A program made the translations under genes and the position numbers. This document shows positions 16,447-23,804 of a stretch of DNA of 23,804 nt, one piece after another. The stretch is from Verrucomicrobiota bacterium (GTDB lineage: Bacteria; Verrucomicrobiota; Verrucomicrobiia; Chthoniobacterales; Terrimicrobiaceae): positions 1-23,804 of the forward strand of contig JAPLTI010000163.1 of the NCBI GenBank assembly GCA_026398285.1, in the 5' to 3' direction. Position 1 is the first letter of the stretch. Each line of letters opens with the position of its first letter. Below the pieces are notes generated by a model that searched no databases, was not told where the DNA came from, and saw nothing but the letters and a program-made list of their open reading frames with translations.

Positions 16447-18318
16447 ATGAAGACGCTATTCATCGCACTCGAGGGATTCACGGGGCCGGCCTTCCGCCGG
16501 GCTCGCGAACTCGGCGCTCTCCCGGTGCTCGACGCTTGGTGTGCCTCGGGAGGGGTCGCTGATCTCCACTTTCCCTTGGCAGATATGCGTGCGGCGATGC
16601 TTGTTTCCACGATGACCGGTAGCTGGCCGGATCAGCATGGGATTCTCACGGCTGAAACTGGCGATCCGGCTACCAAGACGCTGCGCCCCGCGACGCCTGC
16701 AGACCGTTTCCGGCCCGCTCTCTGGGAACTCCTCGATGCCAATGGTGTGGGCTGTCTCAGCGTTGGCTGGCCACTTTCAATAAATGGCAGGACAAGCCAG
16801 GCAACCATCGTCTCCTCGGAATTCGGGCTGGTTACTGCAGACTCCAAATCATCCCCCACTGCGGCACTACACCCCGCCTCTCTATCCGAGAAACTTAACG
16901 AGTGCATCCTGCATCCAGAGGAACTCGACCCGGCAGCTATCGGTAGCCTCATGCCGAGATGGTCGAGCGTCGATCCCTCGCTGGATGCCCGACCTGGAAT
17001 CATAGGTAGGATTCTTGCGGAGAATGTTTCCCGACACGCGGCCTTTCTGGAACTGATCGCAAGCGAGGAAGCGAGAAACTACGGATTTGCCACACTCTGC
17101 CTGAGCATCGTCGGGGAACTTGACAGTCTCGAGCGGGCAAGCGAATCGATGGGGGATGGGCTGCTGGAGGGGCTCTCAGATCGAGGACTTCCCTTGCTGA
17201 ATGCCTTCCTCGAGGCAATTCTCAACGCCATTCCGCCGGAGACGAATCTGATCATCGCGGGAATCCCCCATGTGGAGACGCCTGAGGCGGGCGGGTTTCT
17301 ACTCATCTCTGGTTGCGCCTTTGTTGCGGGCTCACTTCCCAAAAGCGTAGGCATCACTGAGATTGCCCCCCTGGCCCTAAGTTCCTGCGGTTTTCTTCCC
17401 GTGAATCTTCCAAACACCCGGCTGGTCTCCCTCATACGGAAAGACTTTTCATTGAAAGTTTCCCAAACAGATTCTGTGCGGCATCCAGCTCAGGAGAGCC
17501 CGGACTTTCATCACCTGCTGACAATCGATTCGGAGCCGCACATTCAGCCAGGGCAAAAGCCTCTCCCTGGGGAACTCTGGCACATCACGGCACTCTCGGT
17601 TCTCTCCCGATCCCTGGTGGCTCGTGGTGAGTCGCTTGCGGTCCTCCCCGTGCTCGAAGCTCAGGCGCTCCTCCTTCCAAGGAACCAAAAAGCTCAACTC
17701 CTTCTTTGCGAGTGTCGCCAGAGACTGGGTCTGCTGGAGGAGGCTCTCGACTCCGCCTACGCTGCCATCCATCCCTTCCACGGGAACGACCCGATTGCTC
17801 TGCTCAAAGCGGCCGAACTGGAGGCTCTGACCGGTCGCCCAAAAAATGCGCGCAAGCTTCTCCAGCAGGCCGTTCCCGAAATGGAGGGGTTTCCACAGCA
17901 CCGATTGCTACTGTCTAATGTTCTCATCTTCCTAAGGGACTGGTCGGAGGCTGAGGCGATCCTTGAGGTTCTGGCAAAGGACTATCCCGAAGACGCCTAT
18001 ATCCGCTATCGCCTCTGCCGCTGCCATGTGGCCCGCTCCAATTGGCAGGAGGCCTTCGACCACGCCATCGAGTCCATCCGCCTCGAGCCCTCAAGAGCCT
18101 TGGTTCACGAACTGCTTGGGTATGCTCTGCACGGAATGGGGATGCTGGAACAGGCAAGAAAAGCCTTTGAGAATGCCTCGATGCTCTCGCCCCAATGGGC
18201 CCGGCCCAAGGCGATGCTGGTGGCCTTGGCTCGGAAAATAGGATGCACTCAAGTGGTTATTGATAATCTGCAGGCCGACTACCGGAAGACCAAACAGGAA
18301 ACGGAGAAGCAGAGGTGA
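16447..18318 (+). CDS. Alkaline-phosphatase-fold protein with C-terminal TPR repeats
   Basis: 623 residues. The N-terminal ~370 resemble the type I phosphodiesterase/alkaline phosphatase superfamily: MKTLFIALEGFTGPAFRRA, then SWPDQHGILTAE, FRPALWELLDANGVGCLSVG and a later TNLIIAGIPHVETPEAGG. In active relatives the opening strand ends in DG with a metal-binding Asp; here it is E9-G10. The nucleophile region AAMLVSTMTG is also loosely conserved, so activity is doubtful. Residues ~379-615 are helical repeats of the TPR type (e.g. AFDHAIESIRLEPSRALVHE, LGYALHGMGMLEQARKAFEN), usually protein-binding. The start at 16447 has GAAAGG just upstream; a longer frame from 16333 would overlap the sulfotransferase. 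Co-transcription with that gene suggests a shared task. No signal peptide or membrane segment is seen. Confidence 0.75.
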   Translation: MKTLFIALEGFTGPAFRRARELGALPVLDAWCASGGVADLHFPLADMRAAMLVSTMTGSWPDQHGILTAETGDPATKTLRPATPADRFRPALWELLDANGVGCLSVGWPLSINGRTSQATIVSSEFGLVTADSKSSPTAALHPASLSEKLNECILHPEELDPAAIGSLMPRWSSVDPSLDARPGIIGRILAENVSRHAAFLELIASEEARNYGFATLCLSIVGELDSLERASESMGDGLLEGLSDRGLPLLNAFLEAILNAIPPETNLIIAGIPHVETPEAGGFLLISGCAFVAGSLPKSVGITEIAPLALSSCGFLPVNLPNTRLVSLIRKDFSLKVSQTDSVRHPAQESPDFHHLLTIDSEPHIQPGQKPLPGELWHITALSVLSRSLVARGESLAVLPVLEAQALLLPRNQKAQLLLCECRQRLGLLEEALDSAYAAIHPFHGNDPIALLKAAELEALTGRPKNARKLLQQAVPEMEGFPQHRLLLSNVLIFLRDWSEAEAILEVLAKDYPEDAYIRYRLCRCHVARSNWQEAFDHAIESIRLEPSRALVHELLGYALHGMGMLEQARKAFENASMLSPQWARPKAMLVALARKIGCTQVVIDNLQADYRKTKQETEKQR

Positions 18319-18613
18319 CGTGGGTGGTAACTGTCTTATTGATATGTAGTAAATAGGCAGTATAAATTTCACAGTATGGCTGCTACTCCCTACGAAAACG
18401 CGGCATCGGCGTCTCTGCTCGATGAAAAGGCGGCGTTGCCGCGCAAATCGGACCCCGGCGGCGCGGCGTCCCTACCAAGGCAAACGATCGCGCTGTCGCG
18501 CGGCAGCGCGCTTCGTAAACCCAAGGTAGGGCACGCCAGGCCCTTGGCGTCCCAAGCTTCAGCCGCAAAGCGGCGTCGCAGGGTTGGTAAAATTATTTTT
18601 ATTGGCATGTGCA

Positions 18614-18842
18614 GCAGATCGAGCGGTTTGGGTGGCGGTGCTGTCTGAAAGGGATTCCGCTTCGCCCGTGGTTGAAAATGGGTCAGGCGAGGACGCTGAC
18701 CCTCCAAGGCATTCGACGCGCGGCTTTTCCGCTGGATGCGATGGTGGCGTTGCCACACAAGTCGGACCCCGGCGGCGCGGCGTCCCTACCTTGAATTACG
18801 AAGCGCTTGTTACAGTGTGGCTCGGAGGCGTTTGCTCTCCAG
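18614..18842. repeat. Dispersed repeat B, copy 2
   Basis: Same order of shared words as 12413-12642, including the identical hairpin (GGGTCAG 18680-18686, CTGACCC 18696-18702) and the LytTR gene tail. It ends one base before a 31-bp motif copy. Between the hairpin and the tail it carries the second copy of the 44-bp repeat, which copy 1 lacks. Confidence 0.8.
18810..18842 (-). pseudogene. Eleven-codon 3' remnant of a LytTR response regulator gene
   Basis: On the minus strand this encodes LESKRLRATL and TAA, against LESKRLRAAL and TAA at the end of the response regulator at 12610. The homology continues into the DNA downstream of that gene, so it is a cut-off gene end rather than a chance match. 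It is severed exactly beside the 31-bp motif at 18844. Confidence 0.75.
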
Positions 18843-18843
18843 A

Positions 18844-18874
18844 AACTAGGGGTCAGTGTTCATTTTCTTTCATT
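18844..18874 (+). repeat. 31-bp dispersed motif, copy 4
   Basis: Identical to 12217-12247. It adjoins the LytTR remnant on its left. The following DNA (18875-19032) shows no gene and no clear similarity to that following copy 1. Confidence 0.85.
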
Positions 18875-19045
18875 TTTATGATTCATAGGGAGGCGCTGTG
18901 GGCAGCCGCTCCGAGGTGAGCAGAGTGGGAGCGAGAGAGTCAACATTGTCGAATGTGTCGGCGAGCAGAGCTGGGTAGTGTCTTATTTATTAGGCGTTGA
19001 TGCCGACGAGGACATCGGCGTTCCGAGGGGGAGCATTATGCAAAA

Positions 19046-19723
19046 TCAGGGATTGAGCCAGCGGCGGGTTGTTTCTTCTATGCGGGCGGCGACGAGGTGG
19101 CGGGCGTCGGGGCGGTCGGCGCCGCTGGACATGAGGCGGTCGTATGAGGTGTGGTGGTGGCGGATGTGGGCGCGGACGGCGAGGTGGATGGATTCGGGGG
19201 CGAGTTCCTTTGCGAAGGCGGCTCTGCCGACGCGGTGGCTGTGTTTGCGGCAGGCGTGGGCGGCGATTTCGTGTTCCACGCCGACTGGGGCGGAGGGATA
19301 AAGTTCGCGGATGCGGGCGGCGAAGGCGGCGATGTGGGCGGCGTCCTGTTTGTCCCGGCGCGCGGAGGAGGCGTGGCGTTTGGCTTCGCGGGCGGCTTCG
19401 TCGGCTTCGCATTCACGGCGGGCTTGGTCGAGAATCTCGGGACGGGCGAGAATGCCCTGGCGCTCGTAGTGTTTGCGCGCGGGGCTGAATTTCAGGACGA
19501 CATACTTGACGGCGGAAAGCGCGTTGGCGCGGCGTGTGAGGGCGGTGTTGCCGGAGGGAAGGAACTTGAGGTTTTCCAATCCCCCGCATTTCACGCAGGC
19601 GATGGTGTCGTTTTTGAAAGTGACGAAGGCGCTTTGATAGAGCGGGGCGGCGCAGTGCGCGCAGTCGCCCTCCCCTTGGCTGGGGAGGACCAGGATGGCG
19701 TCGGAATCAGAGGGCGGCTTCAT
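19046..19723 (-). CDS. DUF2293-like zinc-ribbon protein, operon copy
   Basis: 225 residues, last gene of the SNF2 operon. The start codon overlaps the stop of the preceding gene (ATGA, 19720-19723), a sign of translational coupling; the frame is open further upstream to 19852 but that part is out-of-frame shadow of the neighbour. C21xxC24 and C43xxC46 make a probable zinc ribbon. The C-terminal ~90 residues fit DUF2293 (IRELYPSAP, HRVGRAAFAKELAPE, HIRHHHTSYDRLMSSGADR, TRRWLNP). In this copy the usual YSGR is HSHR. Operon partners with SWIM and SNF2 domains suggest a nucleic-acid-related role, which is inference. A duplicate lies at 10746-11423. Confidence 0.75.
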   Translation of the reverse strand: MKPPSDSDAILVLPSQGEGDCAHCAAPLYQSAFVTFKNDTIACVKCGGLENLKFLPSGNTALTRRANALSAVKYVVLKFSPARKHYERQGILARPEILDQARRECEADEAAREAKRHASSARRDKQDAAHIAAFAARIRELYPSAPVGVEHEIAAHACRKHSHRVGRAAFAKELAPESIHLAVRAHIRHHHTSYDRLMSSGADRPDARHLVAARIEETTRRWLNP

Positions 19724-21006
19724 GGGAGGTGCTCGTCGTCCAAGTCGGGATGTTGGTCGGCGGCGTTGAGGATGAGGCGGACTTCGGTGATGAGGTGCTC
19801 GAGTTGGGGGAGGATTTCGGTGATGAGGACGCTTGAAATGGAGTCGGTCCATTCCGCAGGAGCGAGATGGTCGGCTGCGGCAGTTTCAATGGCGAGAAGG
19901 GCGTCGCGGAGGAAGCGTCGGGCTGTCTTGAGGCGGTGGAGGGCGTGTCCGGCAAAAAGCGGTGCCGGGGGCCAGTCCTCGGGATCGTGGATGTTGAGCG
20001 CGCCGGCGAGTTTGCCGGATGCCGTGGCGATGCATGACCATGCTTCATTCAGGGGATGCTCTGGCGGCGAGCCTTCGGGAATCCAGCCGGCGGCTTCGGC
20101 GGCGTGGTGCATGGAGATGGCGAGATCGCGGGCTTTTTCGACAAGGGGGTGGTCCTCGGATTCACCGAAGGGTGGATTATCAGCTTGGTCGTGGATGGCC
20201 TCGTTGGTGAGGGCGTTGAGTTCGTCGATGCGGGCGTCCATGGCAGCCTCCTGCTCGGGCGTGAGTGGCGGGGGTTCGGGTTCGCCGCGCTCGATGCGGA
20301 GTCTTTCGCGTTCCTCGTCCCAGATTTCATCGAAGTCCTCGGGATCAGCGTCCTCACGGAGCATTCGCGCCTGGATGCGGTCGAGGAGAAGGTTCATTCG
20401 GGCGGCTTCGGAGTCGGCCTCGGCTTCGAGTCGGCTCTGCGGTTCGTCGTCGGATTCGTCGATAGCTGGGAGTTCTACGAGGCCGTTGGCAAAGGCGGTG
20501 CCGAGGGAGTTTGCGAAATCGAGCATGGCGGACTGGTTCGCTGCATGCTGCGCGGTTTCGTCTTCGGGCGTCATGGTCCAAGCGGGCTCGGGGTCGATGG
20601 AAATTTCAAATCCAGTGGCCTCGACAACGATGCGTCCGTTGGTGTCGCCGAACCATTCGAGGTAGAGGGAATTCGCCCAGTGGTGGGGGATGGGGCGGTT
20701 CTCTCTGTGGAGGGCGGAGAGTTCCTCGAGAGGGCAGTCGAGGACCTTCACTTTGCGGGAGGCGGTGATATCGCCGACGCGGCCGGTTTGTTTTTTTACG
20801 AGTCTGAAAGTGGCTTCGCGGGCGGGACCGGGGGATGGGTTTTTGAAAACGACGCGATGGCCTGCGAGGTCGCGCCAAGGGTTGCCAACGAGGTCGAGGG
20901 TGAGTGGTTCCCTGTGGCCGACGAGGTGGAGAATGCCGGTGGTGCGGCCCGGGTGGCGGTTCTCGAGTTCGCCGTGGAGTATCTCGGTGCAGAGGCGGAG
21001 GGCCAT
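19720..21006 (-). CDS. Unknown acidic protein of the SNF2 operon
   Basis: 428 residues, no family I recognise. The N-terminal ~145 residues look beta-rich and basic/mixed (HRVVFKNPSPGPAREATFRL, NSLYLEWFGDTNGRIVVEAT). A linker leads to a strongly acidic helical part from ~180 (DESDDEPQ, DADPEDFDEIWDEERERLR) and a C-terminal helical domain (~285-425) containing EAAGWIPEGSPPEHPLNEAW and HALHRLKTARRFLRDALLAI. It starts nine bases after the SNF2 stop codon and overlaps the next gene by four bases, so it is tightly bound into the operon. The C-terminal 60% has a broken duplicate at 11420-12216. A partner or loader for the helicase is conceivable, but nothing shows it. Confidence 0.8.
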   Translation of the reverse strand: MALRLCTEILHGELENRHPGRTTGILHLVGHREPLTLDLVGNPWRDLAGHRVVFKNPSPGPAREATFRLVKKQTGRVGDITASRKVKVLDCPLEELSALHRENRPIPHHWANSLYLEWFGDTNGRIVVEATGFEISIDPEPAWTMTPEDETAQHAANQSAMLDFANSLGTAFANGLVELPAIDESDDEPQSRLEAEADSEAARMNLLLDRIQARMLREDADPEDFDEIWDEERERLRIERGEPEPPPLTPEQEAAMDARIDELNALTNEAIHDQADNPPFGESEDHPLVEKARDLAISMHHAAEAAGWIPEGSPPEHPLNEAWSCIATASGKLAGALNIHDPEDWPPAPLFAGHALHRLKTARRFLRDALLAIETAAADHLAPAEWTDSISSVLITEILPQLEHLITEVRLILNAADQHPDLDDEHLP

Positions 21007-21015
21007 GGGAATGGT

Positions 21016-23025
21016 TCAGGCTTGGCCGGATTCGATGGCGAGGGCCTGGGCTTCGGCTTCGCGGGCGGCGGCGAGGAGCGGTTCGGCCTCTTCGGGGAGA
21101 TCGGCTGCGGTAAGGGCTTCGGCAGCGCGGTGTTTTTTTGCGGCGAGGGCGCGGAGTGTGGCGATGCGGGCGAGTTGCTCGGGCGTGAGAGGCGGGCGGA
21201 GGGGTTCGCCTGCAGCGGGAATGAGCGGGCGGGCGGCGCGGCTTTGGATGGTGATCATGCCGGCGGCGGCGAGATTTTTCAGGGCATCCCAAGTGGAGGC
21301 GTCGAGGATTTGGAGGGCGGGTTGGGAAGTGCCAGGCCAGGGGTTTTCGCGGTGGAGGGCTTGGATTTTATCGGTGGAAGCAGAGTCGATTTTGTCGACG
21401 ACGGCGAGGAGGAGCGGTGTATCGCGGCCGGGAATCCAGGTCTCCTCGCAATGCTGGAGGCGTGTGCCAAGGGCTTCGCGGGCACGGTTGGCAAAGTGCG
21501 TGGCGGGGTCGGTGACGGGTGCGGGCGGCGCGGTTTTTTCTGAATCTGTGGGCGCGAGGATTTGCTCGAGCCGCTTGAGAAGCGAGTCGCGGCCGGTTTT
21601 GAGTTTGATATTGGCAAGGTCGGCGCCGTCGAGGACGCCTTCGGAGAGGCCAGTCTTTGCGGCGAGGGAACCGAGCATGGCGTGCTCGATGGTGTGTTCG
21701 GCGACGAGGTTGATGACGGTGACTGGGCGGAGTTGGCCTTTGCGCCACGCGCGGGCGATGCGCTGCTCGAGCTTGGCGGGATTCCAAGGCAGGTCACAAT
21801 TGATGACGACGCTGGCGTTCTGGAGATTGAGTCCCACGCCGCCGGAGTCGGTGCTGAGGAAGAGGCGGCAGGCGGGGTCGTTGCGGAAGGCGAGAATCTC
21901 TGCGCGGCGGCGTTGTTGCGGAACGGAGCCGGTATGCCAGGCGAAGTGGACGCCGAGTTTTTTTGCGAGGTCGCGGACGAACTCGAGCATGCCGGTCCAC
22001 TCGGAGAAGACGATGATTTTGACATCTGGGTCCGAGAGGAGTTCGTCGAGGATGCCGGCGAGTTCCTCGAGCTTCGGGCAGTCGCGGGAGGGATTCTTTT
22101 TGATGAGGCAGGGCGAGTCGCAGACCATTCGCATGCAGTTGAGCGAGATCATCAGGATATCCTGCTCGCTGGGCGTGAGCGGGCGGGATTTGGATTTGTT
22201 GACGAGGCGGCTGGCCGTGGCCTTGTGCTCGTCGTATTCGTCCTGCATGGGCTTGGTGAGGCGGACGAAGTGGTTGCGGTCCGAGCGGTCGGGGAGTTCG
22301 GTTTCGACATCGCGCTTGCGGCGGCGGAGGAGAATGGGGCGGACGCGTTCGCGGAGCCGGGCGAGGTTTTTGTAGCCGGATGGACGGCCGCGCTCGTCGA
22401 GTTCGTAATACTCGCGGTTGAAGCGGAAGAGCGGGCCGAGGAGGGCGGGGTCGAGGAAGTCGATGAGGGAGCGGAGTTCGTCGATGCGGTTCTCGATGGG
22501 TGTGCCGGTGAGGACGAAGGCGTAGCGGCTCTGGAGGCGTTTTACGGCTTGGGCGGTCTTGGTGGGCCAGTTTTTGATGCGCTGAGCTTCGTCGAGAACG
22601 ACGATATCCGGCCGCAGGTGGGTATTGATTTCGAGCGAGTCGGAAACGATTTGCTCGTAGTTCGCGATGGTGAAAAAGGCGGGGTCGGCGTCGCGGTAGA
22701 GCGCGGCGCGGGCGGAGCGGCCGCCGAAGACCAGGCGCAGCGGGAGGGTGGTGAATTTTTTGATCTGTTCCTCCCATTCCGTTTTGAGAGAAGCCGGTGT
22801 GACGACGAGGACGCGGCGGGCCTTGCCGAGCGAGTGGAGGAGCGCGCAGGCAGCGATGGCTTGAATGGTCTTGCCGAGGCCCATTTCATCGGCAAGGAGG
22901 GCTCTCTCGCGGAAGGCAAGGTGGAGCATGCCTTCGCGCTGGTAGGGAAAGAGCGGATGGAGCGTGACATGCTCTGGATGGCGGCCGTCGCGGACGCCGA
23001 TCTCGTAGTCGCGGCGGGTGAGCAC
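21016..23025 (-). CDS. SNF2-family DNA translocase/helicase
   Basis: 669 residues if started at the GTG at 23025-23023. Motor of superfamily 2: Walker A DEMGLGKT (46-53), TPASLKTEW, DEAQRIKN (145-152, box II), LTGTPIEN (172-179), then the second RecA lobe with KIIVFSEWTG, STDSGGVGLNLQNASVVIN and PWNPAKLEQRIARAWRKGQ. SNF2 proteins use ATP to move along double-stranded DNA and remodel bound proteins. A C-terminal ~200-residue extension is helical and Ala-rich. The frame is continuous with the SWIM gene upstream, separated only by TGA 23028-23026 on the minus strand. The DNA just after that stop still encodes family-like sequence (HPLFPYQREGMLHLAF), so a single SWIM-SNF2 protein may have been split. 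No Shine-Dalgarno precedes the GTG. Confidence 0.9.
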   Translation of the reverse strand: MLTRRDYEIGVRDGRHPEHVTLHPLFPYQREGMLHLAFRERALLADEMGLGKTIQAIAACALLHSLGKARRVLVVTPASLKTEWEEQIKKFTTLPLRLVFGGRSARAALYRDADPAFFTIANYEQIVSDSLEINTHLRPDIVVLDEAQRIKNWPTKTAQAVKRLQSRYAFVLTGTPIENRIDELRSLIDFLDPALLGPLFRFNREYYELDERGRPSGYKNLARLRERVRPILLRRRKRDVETELPDRSDRNHFVRLTKPMQDEYDEHKATASRLVNKSKSRPLTPSEQDILMISLNCMRMVCDSPCLIKKNPSRDCPKLEELAGILDELLSDPDVKIIVFSEWTGMLEFVRDLAKKLGVHFAWHTGSVPQQRRRAEILAFRNDPACRLFLSTDSGGVGLNLQNASVVINCDLPWNPAKLEQRIARAWRKGQLRPVTVINLVAEHTIEHAMLGSLAAKTGLSEGVLDGADLANIKLKTGRDSLLKRLEQILAPTDSEKTAPPAPVTDPATHFANRAREALGTRLQHCEETWIPGRDTPLLLAVVDKIDSASTDKIQALHRENPWPGTSQPALQILDASTWDALKNLAAAGMITIQSRAARPLIPAAGEPLRPPLTPEQLARIATLRALAAKKHRAAEALTAADLPEEAEPLLAAAREAEAQALAIESGQA

Positions 23026-23607
23026 TCAATCGCGCTCGCGGGCGCGGTGGGCGAGCCAGGCCTCGGCATCTTGCGAAATGCGCAGCCCGTGGGCGGGATT
23101 TTTTAGGAGTTTTTCGTGGAGGGATTCGGGGGCGAGGTCGGAGATTTGGAAACCTTCGGAATCGAAGAGGCAGCGGATGCGGGCGGGGAGTTTGTCGAGG
23201 TTGCGTTCGATCCGGAGGCGGCTGGATTCGGCGTGGGGGACAAGGTCTATGCGCGGGGACGGCAGGCGCTTGGCGGCGGAGAATGCGGCGCGCTGGCGGC
23301 GGGCAAGGTGGAGGAGGAGTGCTTCGATATGCTTGCAGGTGCCCAGACCATTGATGCGGAAATCCGTGCAGGTGCAGGAATACTGCGCGGCGGCGATGTC
23401 GCGGATTTCGGCGCGGTAGGACATCCCGCTGGCGGAATGGATTTCGAAGTTTGAAAAGATGGGCTCTGCGGAATCGAGGTTTTCGATGCGGAAGGTTTCC
23501 TCGCGAGCGCGGATGCGGCGCTTGAGAATTTCGTCTTGGTCGGAGGTTCGCCAATCACTCGCGGGAGGGAGTTCCGGGGCGGCTTGTTTTTTTGTGGAGC
23601 GCTTCAT
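23026..23607 (-). CDS. SWIM zinc-finger protein, likely N-terminal part of a SWIM-SNF2 protein
   Basis: 193 residues. The zinc finger has the SWIM pattern: C78-T-C80, then C91-K-H93 (SCTCTDFRINGLGTCKH). SWIM domains are known beside bacterial SNF2 ATPases and are thought to bind DNA or protein. The C-terminal part (LLKNPAHGLRISQDAEAWLA) resembles the segment that in fused relatives leads into the helicase, and the frame continues past the TGA directly into the SNF2 gene. First gene of the operon; the ATG at 23607 has no clear Shine-Dalgarno. Whether the TGA is a true end, a recent mutation or a leaky stop cannot be told from the sequence. Confidence 0.85.
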   Translation of the reverse strand: MKRSTKKQAAPELPPASDWRTSDQDEILKRRIRAREETFRIENLDSAEPIFSNFEIHSASGMSYRAEIRDIAAAQYSCTCTDFRINGLGTCKHIEALLLHLARRQRAAFSAAKRLPSPRIDLVPHAESSRLRIERNLDKLPARIRCLFDSEGFQISDLAPESLHEKLLKNPAHGLRISQDAEAWLAHRARERD

Positions 23608-23804
23608 GCGGGATTGGGGGGATTTTTTAGAAAGCAGCGGCGGTGCTGGAAATGAAAAAGATGAGCGGCAGGTGACGGGGGCTATTTTTTAAGAAGTTGC
23701 GTTTGCCTCAAAAGTTCGGCTCGCCTGCTCAAGACTTGCCGAGAGGCGTTAAATCAGTGCCATTGCCGCGAGGAGGCGGCCGGTTTGGCCTTCTTCCTTT
23801 CGGT
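23608..23804. other. Upstream region of the SWIM-SNF2 operon; possible gene end at the edge
   Basis: No confident promoter was found. At the extreme right edge one minus-strand frame reads EEGQTGRLLAAMALI and stops at 23749-23751; it could be the C-terminus of a gene beyond the window, but another frame is also open for 16 codons, so this is only a suggestion. Confidence 0.25.

Larger units (their letters stand above)
18319..18843. other. Gene-free repeat-rich stretch
   Basis: No convincing gene. Contents are a 44-bp direct repeat (18433-18476 and 18747-18790, four mismatches by eye, containing CGGACCCCGGCGGCGCGGCG), the palindromic word shared with the secA gap (18496-18516, 18520-18531), a palindrome GCCGCAAAGCGGC near 18561-18573 also seen near 12570, repeat B copy 2 and a LytTR gene remnant. 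Open frames here (e.g. 18376-18648) are made of repeat DNA. Confidence 0.8.

Noticed and set aside
18376..18648. Small open frame of 90 codons after the TPR protein gene
   Set aside because: It consists of palindromic and dispersed repeat DNA, has no ribosome binding site, and competing frames are open on both strands.
23026..23028. The TGA as a selenocysteine codon
   Set aside because: No SECIS-like hairpin is evident just downstream, and neither SWIM nor SNF2 proteins have a redox Cys/Sec at this linker.
19151..23106. Very long plus-strand open frames opposite the SNF2 operon (and 10851-12152 opposite its duplicate)
   Set aside because: They are antisense shadows of high-GC genes: Gly/Ala/Val/Glu-rich translations without family resemblance, while the minus-strand proteins have clear motifs.

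Overview
The window looks like part of a GC-rich Verrucomicrobiota (PVC superphylum) chromosome. The reasons are a SecA whose helicase motif VI reads GRCARQGDPG, as I recall it from chlamydia-type SecAs; a PEP-CTERM protein; a LytS/LytTR two-component pair; a GH35 glycosidase; and GC-rich palindromic intergenic repeats. The assignment to phylum is inference. No rRNA, tRNA or CRISPR array was seen.

Layout. 1-5066 holds the 3' part of secA and a complete GH35 beta-galactosidase-type gene. 5258-6922 is a strikingly AT-rich flagellin gene whose variable middle is a nidogen-like (NIDO) domain. 6950-10503 is a graveyard of insertion sequences. It starts with a broken IS630-type transposase on the minus strand. 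Next comes a gene for a small membrane-anchored Gly/Trp/Asn-rich protein, split by a complete IS630-family element, which is itself split by a complete ISL3-family element. Both insertions can be resolved to the base from inverted repeats and target duplications, and removing them restores the reading frames.

10556-12642 contains a partial, decaying duplicate of the last two genes of the operon at the right end of the window. A family of 31-bp motifs surrounds it, two of which form the ends of a 178-bp MITE-like element. 12610-14515 (minus) is a LytTR response regulator and its LytS-type kinase. It is divergent from a PEP-CTERM gene (14757-15431), and the shared intergenic region carries two perfect 13-bp direct repeats with a 21-bp period, the geometry expected of a LytTR operator. 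A strong intrinsic terminator follows. 15540-18318 is a two-gene unit: a PAPS-type sulfotransferase and an alkaline-phosphatase-fold protein with a TPR tail.

18319-19032 is gene-free and full of repeats, including an 11-codon remnant of a second LytTR gene. 19046-23607 (minus) is a tight four-gene operon: SWIM zinc finger, SNF2 helicase, an unknown acidic protein and a DUF2293-like zinc-ribbon protein. The SWIM and SNF2 parts share one reading frame and are separated only by a single TGA codon. The most unusual items are the flagellin-NIDO chimera, the SWIM-TGA-SNF2 operon with its satellite duplication, the candidate LytTR operator and the nested insertions.
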